Origin: Oegoconia quadripuncta
Taxonomy: Eukaryota; Arthropoda; Insecta; Lepidoptera; Autostichidae
Length of the DNA: 64,000 nt
NCBI GenBank assembly: GCA_949316235.1
Contig: OX438750.1
Coordinates: forward strand, 4,850,501-4,914,500
Direction of reading: 5' to 3'
A program made the translations under genes and the position numbers. The notes under the pieces were generated by a model. It was given only the letters and a program-made list of their open reading frames with translations, made no database searches and was not told where the DNA came from. Of the stretch, positions 54,242 to 64,000 are shown piece after piece (positions within the stretch are counted from its first letter, which is position 1; every line of letters starts with the position of its first letter).

Positions 54242-57162
54242 TGGTTATTACACAAACGCAGCAGAGTAGAGTCAAACCCCGATCCCTAACTCTAGCCTAC
54301 TTCAACGCTGACGGTTTCAATTACCAACAGCGTATGGAGTGTGCTGAGTTTCTCTCCGACAATCGAGTCGATATCATGCTAGTGCAGGAAACATTTCTCA
54401 AACCTTCTGCCCGCGATCCGAAAATCGCCAATTATAATTTGGTTAGGAACGATAGGGTGTCCGCCGCTAAGGGGGGCACTCTTATCTACTACAAAAAGTC
54501 CCTGCACTGCATACCCCTACCGACCCCTCCTCTCGAGAACATTGAGGCCTCGGTCTGTCGCTTAGCAATGACCGGCCATCAGCCCATCACGATAGCTTCA
54601 GTCTACATGTCCTGTGCCAAACCGTGCTTGCAGTTGGAGAGCGATTTAGAATCGCTCTTCAGTCTAGGAGACGCCGTCATTCTGGCTGGCGATCTCAACT
54701 GCAAACACCCACGTTGGAACTCGACTGCCCCCAATCCGAAGGGCGTTATCCTGGACAGGCTCGCCGACGAGCTTGACTTCGATATCATAGGCCCCATGCA
54801 TCCCACTCATTTTCCATATCGCGTCGACCATCGTCCGGACGTGCTCGACGTGATCATCCTCAAAAACGTAAGCCTTAAGCTGCGGCTCATCGAAACGATG
54901 GCCGATCTCAATTCCGACCACCGCCCCGTACTCGTTCAGTTAGGCGCGTCCACCGACCCCACCCCCGTCACCAAGACCGTGGTCGACTGGAGGAAGCTCG
55001 AGGAGACCCTCGCCTCCTCCAGTGCGGACCTCCTCGGTCGTATCCCCGCGGTCCTCTCCACCGCGGAGGAGACAGTCTCGGCGATCGATGCCCTGACCGG
55101 CCACACCCAGAGCGTCATCAGCGACTGTTCGAGACAGGTCCCAGCGACGCCTGAGTATCGCTGGAACCTGCCCGATGACGCCAGGGAGCTGATCAGGGCA
55201 AAGAGAGCTGCCACTCGAGCCTACGACAGTTTTCCCAGCGAGCCCAACAAGGCTCGGATGCGCGCTTTACAGAGGGACGTAAAGAAACGCATCAATGAGC
55301 TGCGTGAGACTCGCTGGAACAACTTGTTGAAAGACATCGAGCCTTCTCACCTGGCCTACTGGAAGTTGGCTCGATCTCTCAAGGCGGACACCACCTCCCC
55401 TATGCCCCCACTCGAGAGACCTAATCTCTCCCCCGCGTTCGACGACATAGAAAAGGCCGAGTGCCTTGCCGACAGTCTCGAGGCCCAATGCTCTCCCAGC
55501 ACTTTCCCTGTAGACCGAGCGCACCTCGATGAGGTGGACAGCGAGGTCGAACGCAGGACCTCCCTCCCCCCCTCTGATACTCTCCCACCGGTCTCGGTCG
55601 ATGAGGTCAAATCCTTTATCGGGTCGTCACACCCCAGGAAAGCCCCTGGTGCTGATGGCATCTCCAACAAAGTGCTCAAGCACTTCCCCGAGGCGCTTCT
55701 GTCCCTTCTGGCAGCCATTTTTAATGCCTCGATAAGCAACTGCCTCTTTCCACAGGTCTGGAAGGAGGCAATTGTAATCGGCATTGAAAAGCCCGGCAAA
55801 CCCCGTAACTGCCCATCCAGTTACCGTCCCATAAGTCTCCTAAAGACACTCGCCAAGCTCTACGAGCGCGTCCTTCTCAAACGGCTGAAGGACCACATCG
55901 AGTCCAACGAGCTTCTTATCAACGAGCAGTTTGGCTTTAGGGCCAAACACTCGTGCGTCCAACAGGTACACCGCATAACGGAGTACATACTCTCGGGTCT
56001 CAGTAAGCGCCACAACTGTAGGGGGACTGGGGCGCTTTTCTTCGACGTGGCGAAAGCGTTCGACAAGGTCTGGCACAACGGGCTGATATACAAGTTGTAT
56101 CAGCTCGGTGTTCCGGATCGTCTCGTACTCATCTTAAGGGACTTTCTGTCGAACAGGTCCTTTCGATACCGCGTCGAGGGAACTCTCTCCGCTCCCCATC
56201 CCATTCGAGCCGGAGTCCCTCAGGGCTCCGTCCTCTCCCCCATGCTTTATTCGTTGTACACCAACGACATTCCGCATCACCCGCACGTAGAATTAGCCCT
56301 ATTCGCTGATGATACTGCCCTCTACTCCACCGGTCACCAACGCGAATTTCTTTCCAAACGCCTCCAATCCGCGGCCACCGCCCTGGGCGACTGGTTTCGG
56401 AAGTGGAGGATAGAGGTAAACCCCGAGAAAAGTACCGCCGTGTACTTCACTCGGGGGCCTATCCGTCGCACTTGGCGACCGGAGCTCCTCCCCATTCGCA
56501 TGTTCGACCGCCCCATTCCGTGGGGTAAATCGGTCAAATACCTGGGTGTGACCCTCGATAGGGCGATGACTTTCAACGCCCACATCAGACGCGTGCGCAA
56601 TCGCGCCGCGATGGTGCTCGGCCGTCTGTCCCCCATGCTCAACAAGAGTAGTAAAATGTCCCTTAGAAATAAGGTGACACTTTACAAAACTTGTATACGT
56701 CCGATAATGACGTACGCGAGCGTCAACTTTGCCCACGCTGCGCGAGCTTCAATACGCAGTCTTCAGAAAGTTCAGAACAGCTTCATGCGCAAAGCCACGG
56801 GCTGTCCGTGGTTCGTGCGCAATGAGGAATTGCACAAAGACTTAGAGCTTCCCACCGTGGCTCACTTTCTGAAGGCTGCGTCCATAAGATATTTTGACAC
56901 TGCTGTCAACCATCGCAACCCACGCGTGGTAAGTGCCGCCACTTACCGCGACGAACCGGCGACTACCTTCCGGAAAAGGCGTCCCCGGCACGTACTCGCG
57001 GATTCCGACGACGACACTACTAAGGCATTAGCCACTATTCATCGTCACTCTGACGACAAAACGACATCTCCGATATACTGCCCTCGCCGGCGGGGGCTTT
57101 TACGCGTCAAACCGCCTCACTATACGCGATACACGGTCGACACTAGTCGTTTTGGCTATTAG
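54241..57162 (+). CDS. Element C ORF2: APE-type endonuclease plus reverse transcriptase (973 aa)
   Basis: Starts at the ATG overlapping the ORF1 stop (TGATG at 54239-54243). Endonuclease residues are Asn22, Glu50, Asp151/Asn153 and Asp226/His227. RT motifs are APGADGISNK, YRPISLLKTLAKL, EQFGFRAKHSC, DVAKAFDKVWH, GVPQGSVLSP, FADD at 688-691 and YLGVTLDRAM. A Cys/His-poor C-terminal region ends RFGY, with no RNase H domain. It is jockey clade by domain set. With ORF1 it should form the RNP that performs target-primed reverse transcription. It probably also serves element B, whose 3' UTR it shares. Confidence 0.96.
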   Translation: MVITQTQQSRVKPRSLTLAYFNADGFNYQQRMECAEFLSDNRVDIMLVQETFLKPSARDPKIANYNLVRNDRVSAAKGGTLIYYKKSLHCIPLPTPPLENIEASVCRLAMTGHQPITIASVYMSCAKPCLQLESDLESLFSLGDAVILAGDLNCKHPRWNSTAPNPKGVILDRLADELDFDIIGPMHPTHFPYRVDHRPDVLDVIILKNVSLKLRLIETMADLNSDHRPVLVQLGASTDPTPVTKTVVDWRKLEETLASSSADLLGRIPAVLSTAEETVSAIDALTGHTQSVISDCSRQVPATPEYRWNLPDDARELIRAKRAATRAYDSFPSEPNKARMRALQRDVKKRINELRETRWNNLLKDIEPSHLAYWKLARSLKADTTSPMPPLERPNLSPAFDDIEKAECLADSLEAQCSPSTFPVDRAHLDEVDSEVERRTSLPPSDTLPPVSVDEVKSFIGSSHPRKAPGADGISNKVLKHFPEALLSLLAAIFNASISNCLFPQVWKEAIVIGIEKPGKPRNCPSSYRPISLLKTLAKLYERVLLKRLKDHIESNELLINEQFGFRAKHSCVQQVHRITEYILSGLSKRHNCRGTGALFFDVAKAFDKVWHNGLIYKLYQLGVPDRLVLILRDFLSNRSFRYRVEGTLSAPHPIRAGVPQGSVLSPMLYSLYTNDIPHHPHVELALFADDTALYSTGHQREFLSKRLQSAATALGDWFRKWRIEVNPEKSTAVYFTRGPIRRTWRPELLPIRMFDRPIPWGKSVKYLGVTLDRAMTFNAHIRRVRNRAAMVLGRLSPMLNKSSKMSLRNKVTLYKTCIRPIMTYASVNFAHAARASIRSLQKVQNSFMRKATGCPWFVRNEELHKDLELPTVAHFLKAASIRYFDTAVNHRNPRVVSAATYRDEPATTFRKRRPRHVLADSDDDTTKALATIHRHSDDKTTSPIYCPRRRGLLRVKPPHYTRYTVDTSRFGY

Positions 57163-57515
57163 ATCACTAACACAACACACCTCTCTCCTTTTTCATGTCT
57201 CTTTTTCAAAATTCAAAATTGTGTGTCGAGGAGTTTCTTGCGTCGTTTCTTCTCCTCGACTATACACATTACGAAGCGATGGTAGTCATGTTAGTCTAAA
57301 AACTCCCCCATGCAACGCCCTAAGCCGAGGTTCGAGCCCCCGTGGGCACCCTTAGGCGTCGGTTGCAAAAACTTTTTCCGTGCTGTTGCATACAGTCAAG
57401 GTGCGCTTCGCGCACCATGACTGTATGCAAGAGACGGGCAGAGCGCTCCCGCGCTCGCCCACCCGCCCGGCGACGCTGTAAAAAGCCTATCGGCTTGACA
57501 GCAACTGTTCCTGAT

Positions 57516-57554
<39 letters not shown>

Positions 57555-57562
57555 TTGAATCG

Positions 57563-57670
57563 ACAGACTTAGCCGACCGGCCGAAGCGAGCGCACGCACG
57601 CTTCGTCACCGTACTTCGCGCCAAAGTGTTTGTGTGTTTATTGTGTTGTTGAATTGTTGAGTTGTGAAAA
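57563..57670 (+). other. H2B 5' leader, unit 3, separated from its TATA box
   Basis: Begins ACAGACTTAGCC after the duplication and is identical to 38397-38504. No TATA box lies next to it. Confidence 0.8.
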
Positions 57671-58045
57671 ATGCCGCCCAAGACCGGTGGAAAGGCCGCC
57701 AAAAAATCAGGCAAGGCCCAAAAGAACATCTCTAAGTCCGACAAGAAAAAGAAGAAGCATAAGAGGAAGGAGAGCTACGCCATTTACATCTACAAGGTGC
57801 TGAAGCAGGTCCATCCGGACACCGGTATCTCCAGCAAGGCGATGTCCATAATGAACTCGTTCGTGAACGACATCTTCGAACGCATCGCCGCGGAGGCATC
57901 TCGTCTCGCCCACTACAACAAGCGTTCGACGATCACATCGAGGGAGGTGCAGACTTCCGTACGGCTACTGCTGCCCGGTGAACTCGCCAAGCACGCGGTC
58001 AGTGAGGGCACCAAGGCAGTCACTAAGTACACCAGCTCCAAGTGA
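57671..58045 (+). CDS. H2B: Histone H2B, unit 3
   Basis: Complete 124-residue H2B, identical in protein to the unit 2 copy. Full-length element C (5.9 kb) lies between its TATA box (51622) and its leader, at the same nucleotide as in unit 2. The coding frame shows no decay. Its stem-loop is at 58105-58120. If this gene is expressed, a promoter must lie in the element 3' region or a long read-through transcript must be processed. Confidence 0.99.
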   Translation: MPPKTGGKAAKKSGKAQKNISKSDKKKKKHKRKESYAIYIYKVLKQVHPDTGISSKAMSIMNSFVNDIFERIAAEASRLAHYNKRSTITSREVQTSVRLLLPGELAKHAVSEGTKAVTKYTSSK

Positions 58046-59197
<1,152 letters not shown>

Positions 59198-59346
59198 AAC
59201 CGGATGCCGTTTCTGTTGTGTCGTGTTGTGTGTTAATGTGTGCCGTGCCGTGTCGTGTCTTCGTGTTCGTTCTGCTGAGCGAGGGATCAACTAAATCGAT
59301 CTCTTGTCTCATCTCAATCGAGATGAGCATTCGTTCATTGACGTTG

Positions 59347-59399
<53 letters not shown>

Positions 59400-59470
59400 G
59401 CCCGACCGACGGGCACACGACACACACTCGTGCCTCAGCGCTGCTGCGATTTAATTATGATAAAAAAAAA

Positions 59471-59486
59471 GGCCCTTTTCAGGGCC
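59471..59486 (+). terminator. Histone mRNA 3' stem-loop (H3, unit 3)
   Basis: GGCCCTTTTCAGGGCC; ATGTTTC follows at the same spacing as in units 1 and 2. Confidence 0.95.
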
Positions 59487-60192
59487 GCAAAAGTTTCAAA
59501 CTATAAAAAATGTTTCAAAGCCGATCGTACGCATCGACCGACACCGACTCTATATAGGTACCTACTACTACTACTATGAAATAAATAATTTACAATTTCC
59601 ATATACGTACGTACGTACATACATACATACATACATACATACATACATACATACATACATACATACATACATACATACATACATACATACATACATACAT
59701 ACATACATACATACATACATACATACATACATACATACATACATACATACATACATCCATCCATCCATCCATCCATACATCCATCCATACATCCATCCAT
59801 CCATCCATCCATACATACATACATACATACATACATACATACATACATACATACATACATACATACATACATACATACATGATTAATTACTTACTAGCTT
59901 GTTTGCTTTCTTGCCTCCTTCCTTACTTTATATCATCATCCATCATCCATCATCCATCATCCATCATCATCATCATCATCATCGTCGTCGTCACCATCAT
60001 TTAATTAGTCTCATGATTATTATTGTGTTGGTTGGATGGTTAGGGAGGGAATGTTTCAAAAAAATGCGTAAATCCAATTTTTTTTTTTTTTCCTTATTCC
60101 TCCTTGCGATTATATAGTAGTGCGTGGCGACCGGTTAACAAGCAGAGATACCGCTCCCCGCTCTACCTCAACCCCGCAAACGTGCTCGTTTC

Positions 60193-60225
60193 TATATTAA
60201 GGCCGTTTTCACGGCGCTGGTTTTA
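60193..60225 (+). promoter_or_regulatory. Intact H4 core promoter with empty element A target (unit 3)
   Basis: TATATTAA at 60193-60200 and a single GCGCTGGTTTTA at 60214-60225. It is a second empty-site reference for the unit 1 insertion. Confidence 0.8.
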
Positions 60226-60293
60226 GTTGAGTGAGTATCGCTCGTTCGTTCGCGTCGCGTTTCGTTTGTTGTTTGTTTGTCGCAAGTTTGTGA

Positions 60294-60608
<315 letters not shown>

Positions 60609-61364
60609 ACGCGCACCTCACAACCACCGTCGTTCGTCTCTATTCGTTAGCTCGCTGCCACTCGCGCGCGCTCTCTCTGCGGCATTGGGTTTTGTGCTGT
60701 GCTGTGCTGTGCCGTGCCGTGCCGTGCCGTGCCGTGCCATGCCATGCCATTCTGTCGCGCACAAGTGACCATCCAGTCGGATCCATGTTGTCTGCTCATC
60801 GCATCGCACCGCACATTTCTCTTTCCGTCTGTTGTCTGCGCGCAAACGAGGGAGGAAGCAAACGAAAAAAAAAAAAGGCCCTTTTCAGGGCCGCATATGA
60901 TTCCTTTAACGAATATAATGTTTCATTACGATACGATCTGGTCGATATCTATTGTAAATAAATATGTCTGTCTGTCTGTGTTTGTTCGTGCTCGTTGTAA
61001 AGTAAGCCAGCCCACCAGGCACCTACCTACCTACTTACTTACTTACTTACACTGCCTACCACCTACCTATTTAGAGAATTTCTTCCGGAAGAAATTAATC
61101 TTCTTCATACATACATACATACATACATACATACATACATACATACATACACACATAGGTACATACGTAATGATATAACCCGTACTCGGAATAATTAATG
61201 CTTAGGAATAGTTACGTTCATATTTTATGGGTTGGTACGTATGCAATGGCACGGTGGTGGTGTACCCATTGTGTACCATACAACAACAACAACAACTACT
61301 ACAACGATGAAGATGATTTTTATTTTTGTTCGTTTTCGTATAACGTTCGTTCGTTTGTTTGTCA

Positions 61365-61404
<40 letters not shown>

Positions 61405-62307
61405 ACAAACAAACAAACAAACAAACAAACAAACAACTGCCGCCTCACCAACTACGCACGTATACCACCTATCTACCTATCGACCGACCGACCGACCTTT
61501 TTCCTTCCTTCTTTTCGTTTTCTTTCTTTTCGTTTTTGAATGGGGTTGGCGATTCATTCAACACACACAACAAACAAACATACATACATACAGTGAAACG
61601 ATCGAAATCGAATCCCGTACGTCCTGAACGTATGGAAGTCCGCCCCGTCTTCGCGGCCGCCGAACGGGCCTCGCGGCGAGAGCGGCGCGTCAGTGTTTTA
61701 CGACCCCCGACATCTCGACGCTCAAAATAGTACCAACACGTTCGAACCAACGGCGGGATGGTCACAGTTTCTAAGCTCGGATCCCTCGACGTCTCCCGGT
61801 CGGGAATGGCGGTCGCGAACTGGCCGTTTTCGCGAGATAAATCAATTTTAAACTTCACCTCGGCCCGCCCCGGCTGCCACTATTCAAAACAAACGGACGT
61901 CGCTCCGACCGACTGCCCGGCTCGCTCTCGAAATTCGTACACACATTTAGGTGTATTCAAAACGTTTCTCTTAGACCGCATCCAATACCTATACAGATAT
62001 GGATAATTGTTAAAAATTTAATCTATCCGACAAGGGTTAGTGAAAAGTTGGAACCGTTCATACGAGAAAACGTCTCGCGAGCGCGGAGTCCTCAATACAG
62101 TATTGCCACGTCCGACGGACTGGCGCTACGAAACGGTGGCGACACCGTACGTATACAAAGTGTACCACTACCACTCTACTTGCTTACTTACTTACTTAAT
62201 ATTATTCCTAGTTTGTGTGGTTCGGTTCAGTCGTGCGTCGCGCAGCTCGTCGTTCGTTTGTGTGTTTGTGTGTTCTACATTAAAAACATAATAATAAATA
62301 TATTATT
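60609..62307. other. H4-H1 spacer, unit 3
   Basis: 1,699 bp, the same content as in the other units, with a longer (ACAT)n (61107-61150). The (TTAG)n/(ACAA)n pair is near 61366-61435. The H1 leader has TTCAGTC at 62226-62232. No gene recognised. Confidence 0.8.
60877..60892 (+). terminator. Histone mRNA 3' stem-loop (H4, unit 3)
   Basis: GGCCCTTTTCAGGGCC; ATGTTTC follows 27 nt after the loop. Confidence 0.95.
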
Positions 62308-63009
62308 ATGGCAGACACGGCCGTAGCCTCTGATGCACCCGCCCCGGCGACACCCGCCAAGAAGCCGAAGGCGTCCGCCGGAGGCGGCGCGAAGAAACCC
62401 AAAGCGAAACCGACCCACCCGAAGACGTCCGATATGGTGAACAGCGCCATCAAGGAGTTGAAGGAGCGCAGCGGATCGTCGCTGCAGGCCATCAAGAAGT
62501 ATATCGCCGCCCAGTACAAGGTGGACGCCGAGAAGCTGGCGCCGTTCATCAGGAGGTACCTCAAGAGCGCCGTCGAGTCGGGCGCGCTCATCCAGACCAA
62601 GGGCAAGGGAGCGTCCGGTTCTTTCAAGCTCGAATCGAAGACGTCCGCCTCCAAGAAACCCACCACCGCCAAGTCCGGAGCGAAGGCGTCCGCGGCCAAG
62701 CCCAAGAAGGCGGCCGCCTCCTCGGCGGCGGGCGGCAAGGGCAAGAAGGCGGTCGCGGCCGCCTCCTCTCCGTCTAAGGCGAAATCGACGCCCGCAGCCA
62801 CCGCCAGGGACAAGAAGGCGGCCGCCGCGAAGAAGAAGCCCGCCGCTAAGAAAGCGGCCACCCCCGCCAAGGCGAAGGCAGCCGCGCCCAAAGCGAAGAA
62901 GACCGCCAAGCCCCCGACGAAGAAGCCGAAAGCGCCAAAACCTAAGAAGGCCGCCGCCGCTTCTAAGTCGAAGCCCGCCGCGAAGAAGGCCGCCTCGGCG
63001 AAGAAGTAA
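62308..63009 (+). CDS. H1: Histone H1 (linker histone), unit 3
   Basis: Complete 233-residue H1 identical in protein to the other copies (H15 domain about 37-112, Lys/Ala/Pro-rich tails), with an undisturbed upstream region. The stem-loop variant is at 63347-63362. The following H2A of a fourth unit is not reached; an antisense probable A-short element begins in the spacer at 63698. Confidence 0.98.
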   Translation: MADTAVASDAPAPATPAKKPKASAGGGAKKPKAKPTHPKTSDMVNSAIKELKERSGSSLQAIKKYIAAQYKVDAEKLAPFIRRYLKSAVESGALIQTKGKGASGSFKLESKTSASKKPTTAKSGAKASAAKPKKAAASSAAGGKGKKAVAAASSPSKAKSTPAATARDKKAAAAKKKPAAKKAATPAKAKAAAPKAKKTAKPPTKKPKAPKPKKAAAASKSKPAAKKAASAKK

Positions 63010-63147
63010 ATGAATCGGCCGGCCGTCCGACTAAACGACGACCAACCCCGCCGCGCCGTCGCCGCCGCCGCCGCCGCCGCCGGTCGATTATGCGATAAAG
63101 GTAAATTGTTGATATCTATCTATCTATCAACGCGTCGCGTCGCGTCG

Positions 63148-63206
<59 letters not shown>

Positions 63207-63242
63207 CCTCCGCGTCGGTCCTCGCGAGCGAGCGAGCGAGCG

Positions 63243-63273
<31 letters not shown>

Positions 63274-63697
63274 CAAGCAAGCCAAGCAAGCAAGCAAGCA
63301 AGCAAGCACGAGACGATGCGGCCGCCATACAACAGCAAAAACAAAAAGCCCTTTTCAGGGCTAACAAATCGTTCAGAGGTCACAAGATGTTTCTTTACGA
63401 AATACGTTCAGTCGATCGTTACCTACCTACCTACCTACCTACCTACCTACCTACCTACCTACCTACCTACCTATTCCCACATAAAATAAATTTTCGTTGT
63501 GTTTGTTCATTTAATTCCCGCCCTATTTTAATGCGCTTAAGGTTAACTAACTGTATTCATGCTTTTCGAATTTATTGTATGCAAACAAACATACAAAGTA
63601 GATTATGACATGGTGCATAGCGTTCGCGCTCGCTCTCTCTCTCTCTCTCTCCACGTGTCTGTCTCGCTCGACGTTTACCCCACCGTTACCGAGTCAT
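63010..63697. other. H1-H2A spacer after unit 3
   Basis: Microsatellites as in the other units, the H1 stem-loop, and a (TACC)n array (63421-63472). The empty target GTTAACTAACTGTATT is present once at 63542-63557, so this site is unoccupied here. The spacer continues through the CT-rich tract to GAGTCAT (63691-63697), where an antisense A-family element entered, just upstream of the TATA-like stretch. Confidence 0.87.
63347..63362 (+). terminator. Histone mRNA 3' stem-loop (H1, unit 3)
   Basis: AGCCCTTTTCAGGGCT; ATGTTTC follows 26 nt after the loop. Confidence 0.93.
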
Positions 63698-64000
63698 TTT
63701 TTTTTTTTTTTTTTTTTTTTTTTTGCGCCCATGCAAAGGCACCCTCCGGAGGAACGAAGGAGGGAGGCGGAGAAGGCTCTAAGCTTACGAGCACAGCCGG
63801 CTGTGCAAGTTATGTGGGACTCACAGAGTGTGCCTACCCACTAAAACTCCGCCTTGGAGGTAGGGACTAGCCGTGAGGCTTTTATCCCGTCATCGGAAGC
63901 GACCCCTTACCTGGGGAGGGGAGGGGCGCTAGTGGTGCTCTGCTAGAAGAGCATCACTTAGAAGAGCCTAGAGCTAATCGAGAGTCGATGATGATGAGTC
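63698..64000 (-). mobile_element. A-family element, probably A-short, antisense, 3' end only (continues beyond window)
   Basis: A T run (63697-63724) is the poly(A) tail, followed by the complement of the element A 3' UTR including GCACAGCCGGCTGTGC. It contains the 15-bp segment (near 63862-63876) and the extra CAT repeat found in both A-short copies and absent from full-length A, so it probably belongs to the deletion lineage. The right target copy and 5' end lie outside the window. Confidence 0.85.

Larger units (their letters stand above)
51651..57550 (+). mobile_element. Element C copy 3, full length, sense, at the H2B start site
   Basis: Duplication TTTTTTGAATCG at 51639-51650 and 57551-57562. 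Five extra bases (CATCG) precede the family start CATTCCGCTCCGCGCC at 51656. It has a GC-rich 5' UTR of about 830 bp, ORF1 (52484-54241), ORF2 (54241-57162) and a 3' UTR of about 350 bp with several hairpins and a poly(A). This is the only complete C copy in the window and looks competent. Its 5' UTR includes a strong hairpin with arms CGCAGT and ACTGCG inside GGGACC/GGTCCC near 51938-51975, also present in element B. Confidence 0.96.

Overview
The window looks like insect chromosomal DNA, most likely from a moth or butterfly. It carries a tandem array of replication-dependent histone genes and is heavily loaded with retrotransposons. The five histones and the H1 N-terminus resemble lepidopteran proteins, the spacers are rich in tetranucleotide arrays such as (ACAT)n and (TACC)n, and a BEL/Pao LTR element and three jockey-clade non-LTR families are present. 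No species name can be given from sequence alone.

Layout. Positions 1-8048 hold a BEL/Pao element (coding region cut at the window start, then its 3' LTR). The LTR is split by a non-LTR element at 5531-7937. After 8049-8262 (unassigned) comes another non-LTR element (8263-11259), then a roughly 236-bp tandem repeat (to about 12300). That repeat abuts a 5'-truncated H2B, which looks like the edge of the histone array. From 12311 on, the array reads H2A-H2B-H3-H4-H1, all on the + strand. Unit 1 has H2B (truncated), H3, H4 and H1. Units 2 and 3 have all five genes. A fourth unit is entered only as far as the spacer after the last H1. Without insertions one repeat is about 7.5 kb. Coding regions and most spacer sequence look identical between units, and only microsatellite lengths differ. 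Every histone gene ends in the canonical 3' stem-loop, followed in 13 of 14 cases by GTTTC 25-27 nt further on.

I call the non-LTR families A, B and C. A has one full-length copy (14800-19996, ORF1 plus APE-endonuclease/RT ORF2). It also has a deletion lineage, A-short, that lost ORF2 (5531-7937, 29617-32026, and the start of a third, probable A-short copy at 63698). B has ORF1 only, in all three copies (8263-11259, 23351-26335 minus, 26569-29606). C is autonomous, with ORF1 and ORF2 (33461-38384, 5'-truncated; 44362-50060 minus; 51651-57550, full length). B and C share 5' and 3' UTRs.

The main observation is where these elements sit. Sense-oriented copies are inserted about 26-37 bp downstream of a TATA box or TATA-like motif, which is the predicted transcription start site. 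This holds for H4 (family A), H2B (family C, twice at the same nucleotide), H2A (A and then B at the same site) and the BEL LTR (A-short). Antisense copies of B and C share one exact site in the H1-H2A spacer. Such insertion places a host promoter directly upstream of the element and separates the histone gene from its TATA box. An antisense C copy carries at its 5' end a remnant matching the H2B target site, as if its RNA had started at the H2B promoter. Together these suggest a promoter-capturing, TSS-directed retrotransposon system with ORF1-only satellites, resembling in logic the gag-only HeT-A elements of Drosophila. The targeting mechanism itself is inference.
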